Counted from the first letter of the stretch, positions 1-11,092 are shown. The stretch: DNA of 64,000 nt from Nematocida parisii ERTm1 (GCF_000250985.1 NW_013524650.1:53543-117542); one strand, 5' to 3'. Translations and numbers: made by a program. Notes: a model not told the origin generated them from the sequence alone.

Positions 1-1
1 A

Positions 2-76
2 TCAAGAGGAAACCCAAATGCATACGCAGTTAAGAAGAGAGATGAAGTTGAAAGAGTTGCTAAATCCAGCAGATAA
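2..76 (+). CDS. 3' end of an unidentified protein-coding gene (partial)
   Basis: Frame 2 from the window edge reads 24 sense codons and then TAA. The peptide is highly charged (it contains NPNAYAVKKRDEVERV and ends SSR) and looks like the basic C-terminus of a small conserved protein. The rest of the gene lies outside the window, so family and length cannot be given. It is followed by about 620 bp of AT-rich spacer. The call rests only on the open frame and its amino-acid composition; a chance open frame of this length is possible. Confidence 0.45.
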   Translation, partial: SRGNPNAYAVKKRDEVERVAKSSR

Positions 77-698
77 ATAAACTATCCTTAATATTCAGTC
101 ACTATTTCATATCTTATTTATAATAATATACACAAAATAGGAGTTGCACATAAATAATCCTAATATAACCCAAAATCAATATAATGTGCGCACTCATATA
201 ATATTCCATACTAAAAATGCACAGAGAATAGAATATATAACACACAATCCGAAGTATTTCAGAATATAATGTATGGCCTATAAAATAAAAATAATTTCAT
301 CTGTGGCTGTGTATGGGGTATACTAAAATTATAAATACATGCATTGGCTTAAAATTGAAATTAAATTAACTAAAGCACTGCTATAAGAAGTTCTTCGCAT
401 ATGATAAAGGCACTTAGGTTTATGACTAGATATTGAAATTACAATAACAATCGAGTTATAAAGAATTATTTATACAGTATTGTATTATACATATGTAGAA
501 TAAGCCCTTCTATATATTATTGTTTGTATTTCATAATATATTACAGCGTATACAGAATACCTTCCATTTATATACCATGCCCTGCTCCATTGACATACAG
601 TGCAGTGGTATATCTCTATTATCTTTCCTGTGTTATAGTATCTTATTTCTGCATTTTATACATAATACCTAATAAATAATATTTGGTTTATTTGCTAT
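77..698. other. AT-rich intergenic spacer
   Basis: No open frame, RNA signature or repeat that I can support. The spacer is very A/T-rich. It presumably carries the 3' flank of the edge gene and the promoter of the membrane protein starting at 699. Confidence 0.6.
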
Positions 699-1673
699 AT
701 GTTTGTTTGGGCGGTGAGTATATCAGAGAGCATAGAAAAGTATACAAGAATAATCAAAGAGCTGGATGAGATAAAACTAATACCAAGGGCGGGGATAACT
801 TGCTGCTTTTTAAATGGAAGAGGATTTAAAGGCATCCACGAGGTGGGCATATCCCTGCTTTATGTATATATACTACTGACTATCCAGTCTGTGCCACTGA
901 AAAATACAGCAATTACAGTTATGCTATCATTCTTTTTTACAGTCTGTATGCAATTAGCGCTGCAAACAAGGAAAAATAGGCTTTCTCTGCTACTTTGCTC
1001 TATTTTCTGTGTATTAGACATATTTATCACTGTGGACATGGCAGCAGTCCAGTGCATATCGCACGTATTTGGAGTGCAAACATTTAGCCTGGGCATACTT
1101 CTAGTGATGTACATAGATGGAAGGACACGGCCAGGAATTAAACAATGTATAGTAAAAGATATTTCAGTTCTGGTATACTTTTTAATAAAGAAATATGACA
1201 GTAGGCTGTGTATATACTACCCACACTCTGTGTCTGCCATAATTATAATATGGTCAGTAATTGAAGCCATTAGAACAAAGAAAACACCGCTCCTGCCAGG
1301 GGTAATTGAGGATGACATAAGCACAGAGTCAGAGGAATCCGAGAGAACAAAGAGGCCAAGAAGAAAGGCATCATTGCGTCTATCTGAGAAAAACAATGAA
1401 TTACCTGCAAAGTCTGTAAGTTCTAAAGAGGCACAAAAGCCAAAGGATAAAAAGGCAAAAACATCCAAAAAGGAATCTTCTGTTACTGAAGATAAGCCAA
1501 AAAAATCTGCAGATAAGCCAAAAAAATCCTCAGAAAAGTCAGTTACAAAATCTTCAGTGAAAAAGCCAGCTGAAAAATCAGCTGCAAGGCCAGTTGTAGA
1601 GGAGACAGCACAAAAGACAAAGCCGGTCAGAGCTGCAGCAAAAGAGGCAAGGAGTAAATCCACCAAAAAATAA
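699..1673 (+). CDS. multi-pass membrane protein with Lys-rich C-terminal tail, unknown function
   Basis: A 324-residue protein in two parts. Residues about 45-200 contain four or five hydrophobic segments (for example around 49-66, 69-87, 98-115, 120-138 and 182-192) separated by short basic loops. From about residue 205 the protein is hydrophilic and disordered: first an acidic patch (EDDISTESEESE), then about 110 residues of K/S/E/A-rich repeats of the type KPKKSADKPKKSS. The tail resembles histone-H1-like or nucleolar basic tails and could bind nucleic acid or lipid from the cytosolic or nuclear face. I recognise no family. The start is the first ATG, and no N-terminal signal peptide precedes the first membrane segment. 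Its neighbours do not suggest a role. Confidence 0.75.
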   Translation: MFVWAVSISESIEKYTRIIKELDEIKLIPRAGITCCFLNGRGFKGIHEVGISLLYVYILLTIQSVPLKNTAITVMLSFFFTVCMQLALQTRKNRLSLLLCSIFCVLDIFITVDMAAVQCISHVFGVQTFSLGILLVMYIDGRTRPGIKQCIVKDISVLVYFLIKKYDSRLCIYYPHSVSAIIIIWSVIEAIRTKKTPLLPGVIEDDISTESEESERTKRPRRKASLRLSEKNNELPAKSVSSKEAQKPKDKKAKTSKKESSVTEDKPKKSADKPKKSSEKSVTKSSVKKPAEKSAARPVVEETAQKTKPVRAAAKEARSKSTKK

Positions 1674-2490
1674 AAGGAATATTTTGTATTATATCCAAAA
1701 ATAACAGGCTGCGATGGGCTGCCATATAAAGTGTTCTAGAAATTCAGTGAATATATATGCTTCCTTTCTATTGATATTTTAATCTCTAGATGTATTTGTG
1801 CTGTAATTTTATTCACAGTTTATGTTTACTTATTAGTACATGTATATTTAATTTAGGATTATTTTGAGTTATTGTAATATACAAGGAAATGTCGAACATA
1901 CTACACATGAAAATACCATAAATATTTAGTAAGTACGTGTATGCACTACTCATCTGTATGTATAATTGCCTAGTCTATTCTTACACAAAAATATCTAAAT
2001 AAATAGCTCAAAGTAATAAATATCAAGATATGTACATAAGATTATAAATAACCCACTATGCACTCCTTAAATTGCCCACTGTAATATCCTAATATATTGA
2101 ATAACCTAAAAACAAAACTTAATATTGTTTCTTTCTTATTCTAACACAGTCTCTGTACTGCATTGCACATATTTATATCTTAATACTATTTTTATTAACT
2201 CAAATTGCATATTTAGTCTAATAAATTATATGAATCTTATTGTTATTATAATATAGAAAGGCCCTTCAAACACCCAGAAATAGAATTTGAATTTATTATA
2301 TACCCCGAAATAAAATATTTATTTTTTTATAAATAGACTCATCGTATAGTAAGAAATATTCCAAAACATTCATAATTATAATAATAATAATTTCAGATTA
2401 TTCCATTTATTAAAAGACATTTCCAGCTATTATAAGTTCTGTCTTACAGTGCATGATTAACGGATAAATTTATTTTGGATTTATTCTTAT
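1674..2490. other. AT-rich spacer between convergent genes
   Basis: This 817-bp spacer separates the ends of the membrane protein and RPS29. No ORF or RNA gene is evident. One copy of the recurrent CCCGAAATA word lies at 2304-2312. Confidence 0.55.
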
Positions 2491-2685
2491 TTAGTTTAGC
2501 TTCTCAAAACCAATGTCAGTTGCGTATTCTCTAAAGCATCTTCTGCACATCATTAATTCGTACTGTCTAATCAGTCCTCTTCTTCCCATGCAGGATCTGC
2601 ACTGTCTGCTTCCCTTTCCCATTGGAATTTCACTTTTCTCTAATACTCTCAGTGTCTGTATATCATCTATAACTTGGTTGGACAT
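2491..2685 (-). CDS. RPS29: 40S ribosomal protein S29 (uS14)
   Basis: A 64-residue protein of the uS14 family, a zinc-binding component of the small-subunit head. The C-terminal 42 residues match the eukaryotic S29 signature closely: [10 protein letters not shown], then [16 protein letters not shown] and DIGF near the end. The four zinc ligands are Cys29, Cys32, Cys47 and Cys50 (CX2C-X14-CX2C). The N-terminal 20 residues diverge from the usual short basic N-terminus, making the protein about eight residues longer than typical S29. There is no in-frame alternative ATG except Met22, which would remove most of the divergent extension and could be the real start. Family membership is very secure; only the N-terminus is uncertain. 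Confidence 0.95.
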   Translation of the reverse strand: MSNQVIDDIQTLRVLEKSEIPMGKGSRQCRSCMGRRGLIRQYELMMCRRCFREYATDIGFEKLN

Positions 2686-2958
2686 GCAGGGACTAAAAAA
2701 TAAAACGAAAATGAAAATAATTCCATGCTGGCTATAAAAGCACAGAAAAGGCTAATTACTCTATAAAAGGACAGGGTCCCCAAATAGCTAGAAATAGTCA
2801 CTTATGCCATATTTATAGTGGATTAATCTATTTTGGGGTGCGCCTGCTGTTGTGATAATAAATATTATAATATGAAATGTTTTGGGCTATTAAGCAGGTT
2901 AGGCTGATTTTCTATGGTTTATTGTGTAAATTCTAGTAATATAACTGGAACCCTCTAT

Positions 2959-3234
2959 TTATTCCGTGTCCTCTATATTAATAGGCACATCCTCTTTTGC
3001 AATTCCGGTTCTCTTTGGGCCGAATATCCTCTTCTTTGCGGCTTTCTTAAGAATGGAGTATAAATAGAATATAAAGCAGAGAAGGAGAGTGAGGATTATC
3101 CATGCAGTAAATTCATCTGCTGCAAGTGCCCCTATTGGGTCTAGGGAAAACATTTTCATTACAGAGAAGTGTTTGTCGCTTTGGAACTGACTTGTTTCGT
3201 ATGGCTTTGTCCTAATTGTAAACCTTTCAAACAT
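2959..3234 (-). CDS. small single-pass membrane protein, unknown
   Basis: A 91-residue ORF with one strong hydrophobic segment at about residues 43-63, followed at once by a basic cluster (KKAAKKRIFGPKR) and an acidic C-terminus. The basic side would be cytosolic under the positive-inside rule. Met26 and Met28 are alternative starts and would leave a 64- to 66-residue protein. It is divergent from CDC25, with 125 bp between the start codons. Size and topology fit a small ER or mitosome membrane-complex subunit, but no family signature is visible. Confidence 0.6.
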   Translation of the reverse strand: MFERFTIRTKPYETSQFQSDKHFSVMKMFSLDPIGALAADEFTAWIILTLLLCFIFYLYSILKKAAKKRIFGPKRTGIAKEDVPINIEDTE

Positions 3235-3359
3235 TCAGGAGTAAACAAACCGTAATATATTCAAAAATAGCAAGATTGTTTTGTATATGTTTTAAAGTGG
3301 GCCTGATTGAATATTCTTTCTTGTTTGCCTATATATATTTTTATTTTGTACTGCCCTTC

Positions 3360-4307
3360 ATGAGTACTTTAGAATCTGAGTTAGATATTATATTAGATGA
3401 CAGAGAAATAGAAGAAATTGGAAAGACATTTGTGCAAGGTAGGTGCCTGTCGCCAAAAGACTTGAGTTCTTCTGGGGATTATGAAGGTATTTTTGCGTGT
3501 GAATTGAAAAACACCTCTGAGGAAGTGCCTGCATCCTTTGAAGAAATATTTAATACTGAAGTTTGCATTCTGCCTGCAGAGACTAAGAAGGGCTCTCTCA
3601 AGTTTGGAACCTCGCAGAAAAAAAGAAGGACAAAGGAGAGGCCTTCACACGCACCCACACAGTCACCATGTAAATCCTCATTTTCTGATAAAAAAAGAAG
3701 ATCTTTGATTTTTCAGGAGGTGGACACAAACACATCGAGAGCAGCAAAGAAACTGGTTCGGTTGCAGCGAAGCAAAACAGACCAGAACAACCAGCACTGG
3801 AGCAGACGCACACTAATTAATAAGTCTGAGACCCACACTGGCGCAAACTCTTCTCCACACGCGAATTCTGAAATAAATGCATATACGTATGCTCTGCCTG
3901 CAATGGGGACAGGGCCATCAGACAGCATTCTTAGGGTTTCTACAGAAACTGTAGCCACAATGATTCATACTCCTGGAGTGGTCATTATTGACTGCCGATT
4001 TGAGTACGAATATTTGGGAGGACACATAAAAACAGCACTTAACATAACAACACAAAAGGAGATGGCAAACTTCTTTAATGACATGGTGGAAAGCAAGCAA
4101 AACTCCTCTTTAATCATTATCCTGTATTGTGAGTACTCTTCTGTCCGAGCACCAAGGCTGGCCATTTCTTTAAGAAACGAGGACAGACTTACAAGCACGT
4201 ATCCATACTTACGGTTCCCTAATGTATACGTAATGAATGGAGGATATCGTGATTTTTACAGATCCCATTCCGAACACTGTGTGCCTTGCAGCTATATTCC
4301 CATGTGA
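3360..4307 (+). CDS. CDC25: CDC25-type M-phase inducer phosphatase
   Basis: A 315-residue dual-specificity phosphatase that in other eukaryotes removes inhibitory phosphates from CDK1 at G2/M. The C-terminal third (about residues 205-315) is a rhodanese-fold CDC25 domain. It has the IDCRFEYEYLGGHI strand-loop that opens the domain, then the CX5R catalytic loop CEYSSVR (Cys257, Arg263), and the NVYVMNGGYRDFY segment near the end. The residue before the catalytic Cys is Tyr instead of the usual His. The N-terminal 200 residues are basic, Ser/Thr-rich and presumably regulatory. The frame is open upstream to a TTG at 3276, but that extension is hydrophobic and unlike the family, so the ATG at 3360 is preferred. 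It is smaller than yeast or animal CDC25, in line with microsporidian reduction. Confidence 0.9.
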   Translation: MSTLESELDIILDDREIEEIGKTFVQGRCLSPKDLSSSGDYEGIFACELKNTSEEVPASFEEIFNTEVCILPAETKKGSLKFGTSQKKRRTKERPSHAPTQSPCKSSFSDKKRRSLIFQEVDTNTSRAAKKLVRLQRSKTDQNNQHWSRRTLINKSETHTGANSSPHANSEINAYTYALPAMGTGPSDSILRVSTETVATMIHTPGVVIIDCRFEYEYLGGHIKTALNITTQKEMANFFNDMVESKQNSSLIIILYCEYSSVRAPRLAISLRNEDRLTSTYPYLRFPNVYVMNGGYRDFYRSHSEHCVPCSYIPM

Positions 4308-5391
4308 GTATCCATTTATTTTGTATTTCTGAAGACTTTTCGAGTATTATCACTTCTTCAGATGTTTTTAAGCAGGGATGGCAGTTGTACATATGTTCCC
4401 TGCCGGGCATGAATGGAAACTAAACACATTAAGTTACAGCACACGATAAAAGGCCTTTTATATTCATATTTTTAATTTCGGGAAATATTCTCTGCCTTCT
4501 ATTTATTGGACTATTGTAAAATAAATGTGTAACTACTAACAACACAAAGCTTATGCATCTATGCTGCATATTTATCTGTATTTTTGCATAGTAGCTCATA
4601 TTCTCTCCATAAATATCCCAAAAACTCATAATAATAAAAGGAATAAGTACTATTTCTCTTACTCCAATCAAATATTTATACATAACCGCCTTGAAATACC
4701 TATTTGTCCCCATTACTTGTTCTATAATCTACTGTTATGTACTTCAGAGTATTTTACAGCTATAAAGCATAGATTATATTTTTTTACTGTGCTTTGATTA
4801 TTAAATACCTTTATTCTTATTTTATTGCTTTAAGTTCCCACAATAAACATATTACAGAAGAAACAATAAGATTTTCTATTTACAAACAACTAGAAATAAC
4901 TAAAAATTAGTTTTATTTGTAATAATAAGTACAATTACACGAAATAAAGCTATATATTCAATAAAAAGCAAACCTAAAACAATTTAAACTAAGATATTTA
5001 CTAGAATATATTTGGAATATATTCATAAGAACTCACAAACTATCCTTAAATTTTGCTGTTTATATAATATATGTAGTGCCGGTTTGTTATATAAAAACGT
5101 TAGAATAATAATTTAGACGAGTTTTTAGTGTTTTACTTGCTTACACTTATAAATTAGTAAATTTACCAATGATGAAATAATTTATTACTTTCGAACTTTT
5201 TCTAGCTTTTAAAGATTTATTTATAAGGATACTTAACACAATAATTAGATATTTAACAGAAATATAACACAAACAAAAACTCATTCTTGTTTACATATAC
5301 AGCACACTGCTGTATGAAAGGAAATAAAGTACTTAACGCATTCTTTATATTTAGCCGTTGGGGCTGTAAATTTTTTATTATTTTAATTCAT
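4308..5391. other. long AT-rich intergenic spacer
   Basis: A 1.08-kb spacer between CDC25 and BUD23. The open frames here are short, A/T-biased and lack protein-like composition. A TTTCGGG word sits at 4476-4482. I see no RNA gene. Confidence 0.5.
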
Positions 5392-6192
5392 ATGGTAAGA
5401 CCAGAGAGCTATGGAAATAAAATATACTATACTGATGATGTAGCAGAAAAGTACAACAGCAGTACCAGTTTGAATAATATACAAAGCAAACTAACCCAGA
5501 AGTGTTTAGAGATATTAGGAAATCCAACAGATTCTCTTATTCTGGATATAGGCTGTGGAAGTGGTATAAGCACGGAGAATATTCTTGATAATAGCAATTA
5601 CACTGTTGGTATTGATATAAGTACCGATATGTTGGTACTAGCCAAGCAAAGGGTAGAAGGGATTATGTACGCAGAACAGCCAGCGTCTGACTATTGCGAC
5701 TTTGCAGCTGTTGATATTGGAGAGGGGCTTCCCTTTAAAAGTGCATCATTTGACTATGCCATTAGCGTAAGTGTTCTTCAGTGGCTTGCTGTGCAGAAAG
5801 ACTCTAAAAAACTCTTAAATGCATTTTTCTATACACTTTATGATGTATTAAAAACAAAAGGGATGGCTGTTCTGCAGTACTACCCAGAGTCAGAGAAGCA
5901 GATGGAGTCTATTATTAAGTGTGCTTCAAAGTACGGATTTGCAGGAGGAACACTTGTTGAGAACCAAGACAGTAAAAAGAAAAGAAAAACCTATCTTATT
6001 CTTGAGATGGCAGGAGCAAAAGGAAGTTCTGTGCACATAAAAGAAAAAAAGAAAACCTCCACATTTAAAAAGCCAGTGGCAAACAAAGACCTTTCCTACC
6101 GAGATTGGATCATCAGAAAGAAAAATAAAAGAGAGAGCAAGGGCCTGGCTGTTCCTAGAACATCAAAGTACACAGGTAGAAGAAGAGGATAA
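5392..6192 (+). CDS. BUD23: 18S rRNA (guanine-N7) methyltransferase BUD23
   Basis: A 266-residue class-I SAM methyltransferase. In yeast and humans Bud23/WBSCR22 methylates one 18S rRNA guanine at N7 during 40S maturation, with Trm112 as partner. The N-terminus starts with the diagnostic MVRPE and continues with YYTDDVAEKY, then SAM motif I LDIGCGSG (residues 51-58), the motif II region GIDIS, and the SVSVLQWL strand typical of Bud23. The last 70 residues are Lys/Arg-rich, as in family members. The open frame runs upstream to a TTG at 5287, but the family start MxRPE fixes the ATG at 5392. It belongs to the ribosome-biogenesis set in this window. Confidence 0.93.
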   Translation: MVRPESYGNKIYYTDDVAEKYNSSTSLNNIQSKLTQKCLEILGNPTDSLILDIGCGSGISTENILDNSNYTVGIDISTDMLVLAKQRVEGIMYAEQPASDYCDFAAVDIGEGLPFKSASFDYAISVSVLQWLAVQKDSKKLLNAFFYTLYDVLKTKGMAVLQYYPESEKQMESIIKCASKYGFAGGTLVENQDSKKKRKTYLILEMAGAKGSSVHIKEKKKTSTFKKPVANKDLSYRDWIIRKKNKRESKGLAVPRTSKYTGRRRG

Positions 6193-6678
6193 TTCCGAAA
6201 TCTTCAGTTATATAATAACACTAAATATAAAGACAATAGACATACTATATTCATGTTAAAACAGTATAATACTATGAATATCCCGAAATAGCTTAAAATT
6301 ACAAATTTTATTTTGGAATATTACCGAGTTACAGTGTACTAAAAATGAAAATAACTAAAAACCATTTTAAATAATTTATCAGTAAATTTCGCAGCATACA
6401 CTTTATTTATCCTATTTTATAATTTTAGAGTTGATTTGGGTTGTATACTAAAGCATCTGTGGCCAATTGCATTTCTGATATTTAAATTTCTTGTTAGTTA
6501 ATGGATTTATTTAAGTATATAACAAGAAATAACCCGAAATTATAAAATACTACAGAAATTGGGCAGTATCCCTATGAAAGAGTAATTTGGCGGTGCATTA
6601 AATTTTATATTTTATTGCTTGATAATTAAGAGATTCTTAGCATGCTGTTATAAGACTGTTACTGGAGAGAAAAATTTT
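6193..6678. other. intergenic spacer with two CCCGAAAT words
   Basis: A 486-bp spacer between the tandem genes BUD23 and ELP1. It contains CCCGAAATA at 6282-6290 and AACCCGAAAT at 6531-6540; the latter is about 140 bp upstream of the ELP1 start. AAAATTTT lies directly before the ELP1 ATG. No gene is visible. Confidence 0.5.
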
Positions 6679-9600
6679 ATGGAGAATATTGTACTGCACC
6701 ATGCAAAAACAGACAGATATAAAGACCCACTGATTTCAAATGGTTTTGTTTTAAGCAATGGAATTGTATATAATGAAGAAACATCTGTAGAGATGACAGG
6801 AAGAATTGAAGAAGGGATTACTCCAGTTGCATTTTATACTGAAGAGAAAGGAGCGGTCTTTAAAGTAGCTGCAAAATCTGGGCATATATTTTGGGCAGAA
6901 AAAAAGAACGGATATAAATGGGAGTGCGTTGGGGATATGGACGTGCATATTCTAAATACATTTTTTAACCAAACCAGCGGGAGTGTCATTATACTTACAG
7001 AAAATGAAATAGTTCTACTTGACAGGCACTTTAACATGGTCAGAACGGAAGAGTACAGCGATGAGCTAAAAAAACTTGTACAGGAAAGCCCGTTGAAGGA
7101 AACCGTGCATGCAGAATGGTCATCTGACGGAAAGTATATATTGGTGATGGCTGCCTCGATATTAAGTATATACGCGTATAATCTAGAGCCAATTGCAGAC
7201 ACAATTACTGTTTGTAATAGAATTATGAACAGCCGGCTTATGCAGACAAAGAAATACCTGCTCAATGAAAGTGCGTATGTAGACAGTATGAAAAGAGTTT
7301 CTGTTTCTAATGATCAGAACATAGAGGTGCAGGACATTTTGGAAAAGAATAGTGTTGTGTTTGAGAAAAGATCATCATATAAGCTAGCCACCTGGCACAA
7401 CAGATTTTCACTCATATATGCAGTGACAGATAACAACTCAATACATATTTTAGAAAGGAATGGGCTTAAATACAAGGAGCTATTCCATCTTAGAGAGTGC
7501 GATCGAAAAGAGGAGAACATAGAAGGCAATGACATTGTGTGTATAAGAACAAAAGATGATTATATGTACATTGTCAACAGAGAAGGCTGTGAGTTATACT
7601 TAAAAGTATACTATATTAAAAACAACTGTCTCTACCTAAAGGCCAACCAGAATATAGCTAGTGTATGCACAACAGACAGGAATACTTCTGTGCTGCCCGG
7701 TGCAATAAAAGACATGATAATCATGCCTAGCCACCAAATAAAGCTAGTCCTAACAGAGCATATTGTAACAATAAAACAGAGCACGTGTGTTAATAGAACC
7801 GGCCGTGACGTGATAGACATTGATGGTGCTAGGCTGATTATGTACAATTTATATAAGTGTCCAATTCCTCCGCCTATGTATAGTAGGGAGATAAAGCTTG
7901 AAGGAGTGCCAAACAACTTACACGCACTATACAATGGAAAAATAACCTATCAAGTAAATGGAAAAATATACAGCAGAGTGGCTGGAGAAGGAGAAGCAAA
8001 TACAGCAACCGAAATAGAAAATCAAGCTACACTGGCAGATAGAACAGAAAAGAAAATCCCAATGGAAGAAAGAGTTAAAGAACTAAGCATACAATGCTCA
8101 GCTAAGAAATCTGAATACACTACAGAAATACCAAGTATTGTGGATGGGCATGAAATTGACTTATGTGGCTATAAAGCGGTGCTTACTCTTAATAGCGAGC
8201 GCCAATCTCTTCATATTCAATGCGATAGCTCTATATCGCAGATTATAGAAAATGTTTCATCAATCCTACCTGTTATCACAGACCAGCAATACATACTCAT
8301 ATCTGTAAAGGCCCAGGCCTGGACAGAAATATACAAAATATCTCTGGGGCTATCTAGAAGCAATGCGCTAGAACTAGTGCAAACAAGAATAGCTCGAACA
8401 GGAAAAGACAGCAGAATAGTTTTTGCTTCTGAAATATCTATTATAATGGTAGATGTATATGGAATGTTAGAAACATTCTATCTAGGCTTTATGCTAGAGA
8501 ATAAGATAGATAAGCTGGTTTTATCTGAAGAACTACCCAACGCAGTTGGTCTTGCCAAGAAACATGGTTTGTCAATATCCAAGTACTTGAATGCTATTTC
8601 TGCAAGTATTCTTTCAAACCGCATAGAAACACAGACTCTTTTTGAGATAGTTAAATTGCTATTCAATGAGGATAGAGAGAGAGCCAGGCCTATATTAGAC
8701 CAAATAGAAAAATATTCCATTACGCAGATAGATTGTATTCTTTGTTTAAATGCACATAGTAATGAGACTGGCCAGCCAAATTATGTAAATGATACTAAGA
8801 CAATCAATACTATTTACTCATGGTGTAATATTGCAGTGGAGATATATTTATTCTTCTGCAGGCCAGAACTTATTGTCATTCTGGCAGAGAAGTTTACCTA
8901 CAAAGAAACCATCTCGCCCAAATCGTTCTTTAGCATAGACCAGTATGCAATTCCAGAGCGAATTATAAAGAAGTGCATTGGAGTTATTTCGCCGAGTGTT
9001 TTGCTTCAATCTGCTTTGAATGTGTATGCATACACTCTATGCTACATTATAATGCACGCCACCGATACACCACACGATGAAACTAATGATATTCTACTAG
9101 TTGGCCAGTCAGGCAGGATAAACCCATTCTGTATTAGCGAAGAGATTGAAAGAAGGCTTAAAATAGCAAAAGTGGCAAAGGATAAGAAGAAGCAGACTCT
9201 CTATATGGTAAAACAATATATTTTAAGAAAAGAGAATGCAAATAAGGAGTGTGTATTTTCTATTACCGATCTTAAGCTAAGCATTGAAAAGGAGTGCATA
9301 CGTGATTTTTATCTATATCTTTTAGACATTAATGAACTATGCAGAGGAGAGTGCACAGAAGAAGAAATGTGTTCTGAAGTATTTATTAACACAATCCAGT
9401 CACTTCTTCTTATATCTGGCGATTCTTTAGAGAGAGAGGGCGATCACAAAGAAGCACTAAATTGTTATTTACGCGCTGGAAATGCAGCAAAAGACAAAGT
9501 GTGTAGCTTAAGAATGAAGCTAGGCCTGTGGAGAGAGTTCTTCTCAGACAAAAGCAATCAGACTCCAAGTAACATGCAGAGAATGGAAGATATTCTTCTG

Positions 9601-10371
9601 TCACAGAAAAACATTCTTTCAGCGGCAGAGCTAAATTTAGAATTGGGATCAGTTCCTAAAGGACTTAAATACCTTGTAGGAATTGAAGAGTATAAAAGAG
9701 TCAATGAATACATTTCAGATGATTCTTATGTCCAAACAGCAGATGTTCTAGAGAATATATTACAGAAAGTAAGAGCGTACTCTGAAAGTATACAGAATAC
9801 ACTAGAACAGTACACTCAAAACAAAGAGAGACTAATGTCTGTGCGTGAGAGAAAGGATAGAGAAAGAGAAGAAATAATTAATGGAATGTATGCAGACGAT
9901 GACTGTGAAACTGTTTACACCCGCTCCTTCATTACAAATACATTTTTATCCAGCAATGCAGGGAATTCAAAGAAGAAAAAGAGAAGTTCAAAGCTTAGAA
10001 ACACTGTAGGGGGAAGGTATGAAGAGGAATACGTACAATATGTATTAAGTGAGCTAATTCTAAAAACAGTACACCAACTTTCTCATATTCAAAGCATTAT
10101 TTGCATATCTCATAGTTTTAGGAAAAAGTGCATAGATAGTGACACTCCTGCACTAAACAACATTAAACAGCTGCTTATCACACTTACAGATGAAATATCC
10201 GGATATAATAAGCATCTTCAAAGGTTTTATGACACCGTGCAAATCACAAAAGAGGCTGATTTTATTTCACAAAACACAGAAGATGATGTTCTTTACGATC
10301 CAGACAGACCTATAATAGAAGAGCCTAGTACTTCAGATATTTTAGCGTATATTACTACTATAAAACAATAA
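6679..10371 (+). CDS. ELP1: Elongator complex scaffold subunit ELP1 (IKI3)
   Basis: A protein of about 1,230 residues, the scaffold of Elongator, which modifies wobble uridines of tRNAs in the cytoplasm. The N-terminal half is beta-propeller-like. Near residue 395 is CPIPPPMYS, matching the conserved VPPPM motif after the propellers of ELP1. The second half is helical with TPR-like repeats, including a segment reading GDHKEALNCYLRAGN. Near residue 1095 a basic stretch SKKKKRSSK is followed by a conserved YEEEYVQY-type helix, as in the tRNA-binding C-terminal region of ELP1. The ATG at 6679 follows AAAATTTT; the upstream extension starts only with TTG. Length is close to the yeast protein (about 1,350 residues). 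Confidence 0.88.
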   Translation: MENIVLHHAKTDRYKDPLISNGFVLSNGIVYNEETSVEMTGRIEEGITPVAFYTEEKGAVFKVAAKSGHIFWAEKKNGYKWECVGDMDVHILNTFFNQTSGSVIILTENEIVLLDRHFNMVRTEEYSDELKKLVQESPLKETVHAEWSSDGKYILVMAASILSIYAYNLEPIADTITVCNRIMNSRLMQTKKYLLNESAYVDSMKRVSVSNDQNIEVQDILEKNSVVFEKRSSYKLATWHNRFSLIYAVTDNNSIHILERNGLKYKELFHLRECDRKEENIEGNDIVCIRTKDDYMYIVNREGCELYLKVYYIKNNCLYLKANQNIASVCTTDRNTSVLPGAIKDMIIMPSHQIKLVLTEHIVTIKQSTCVNRTGRDVIDIDGARLIMYNLYKCPIPPPMYSREIKLEGVPNNLHALYNGKITYQVNGKIYSRVAGEGEANTATEIENQATLADRTEKKIPMEERVKELSIQCSAKKSEYTTEIPSIVDGHEIDLCGYKAVLTLNSERQSLHIQCDSSISQIIENVSSILPVITDQQYILISVKAQAWTEIYKISLGLSRSNALELVQTRIARTGKDSRIVFASEISIIMVDVYGMLETFYLGFMLENKIDKLVLSEELPNAVGLAKKHGLSISKYLNAISASILSNRIETQTLFEIVKLLFNEDRERARPILDQIEKYSITQIDCILCLNAHSNETGQPNYVNDTKTINTIYSWCNIAVEIYLFFCRPELIVILAEKFTYKETISPKSFFSIDQYAIPERIIKKCIGVISPSVLLQSALNVYAYTLCYIIMHATDTPHDETNDILLVGQSGRINPFCISEEIERRLKIAKVAKDKKKQTLYMVKQYILRKENANKECVFSITDLKLSIEKECIRDFYLYLLDINELCRGECTEEEMCSEVFINTIQSLLLISGDSLEREGDHKEALNCYLRAGNAAKDKVCSLRMKLGLWREFFSDKSNQTPSNMQRMEDILLSQKNILSAAELNLELGSVPKGLKYLVGIEEYKRVNEYISDDSYVQTADVLENILQKVRAYSESIQNTLEQYTQNKERLMSVRERKDREREEIINGMYADDDCETVYTRSFITNTFLSSNAGNSKKKKRSSKLRNTVGGRYEEEYVQYVLSELILKTVHQLSHIQSIICISHSFRKKCIDSDTPALNNIKQLLITLTDEISGYNKHLQRFYDTVQITKEADFISQNTEDDVLYDPDRPIIEEPSTSDILAYITTIKQ

Positions 10372-11092
10372 TCTAAAATTAATAAATAGCAAGTATCTTT
10401 TAATAAAAATTGTTATATTTCATGTTAGTTAAGTATTATTTGAGTTATTCAAGAATACTTTCAGCTTTGCCACATCTATTGTCGCCAATTATTTCTTTTC
10501 TGTTACCTAATACATAGTGTATGTTATATTTAAATTTTATTCAATCCAGATTTTTACTAATTTACATGTGTAAACATGCATTACCAACAGAGAAATGGGT
10601 GCTTCTAATAAAAATAGAACTTAAAATACGAAATGTATATAAAGTGCCACTAAACTTTCAATTTATGTATTTGCTGTTATTTATCAGTGTATACTCTTAA
10701 CTACATTAGATTATTTTTATAATAAATTGTTTGTAATTTTAGAATAAACCTCTTCATATGCCATTGCCCTATAAGTAAATTATATACATATTTATTTTAA
10801 AATTAAGAATATTTATATACTACATGGAATAAAAAGACAATAATACATAACAATTTGAAGTTCAAACAAAATACATATTTATAGCGTAGAATCCTCCATT
10901 AATATAGATTGTTCTACATTGTATTAACCAGTACATAATCATAAATAGCAAAAAAACAAATACAATTAAATCCAATCTGAGATCCATAATTAGAATTATT
11001 ATTGCATTACTTCATATGTGTAAAGATAGAATATTAAATGCATTAAACTATTATTTTAAATAGAACGCATTATAAAAATAGAAAAATATTAA
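10372..11092. other. AT-rich intergenic spacer
   Basis: A 721-bp spacer after ELP1. It is strongly A/T-rich, with no convincing ORF, RNA gene or repeat. Confidence 0.55.

Noticed and set aside
3276-3359. TTG-started N-terminal extension of CDC25 (and similar extensions of BUD23, ELP1, PUS3, NFS1 and others)
   Set aside because: The extensions begin at TTG, are hydrophobic or unlike the families, and an ATG in good context follows.
4429-4797. Small ORFs on both strands after CDC25
   Set aside because: Short, overlapping each other, A/T-driven composition, no motif.
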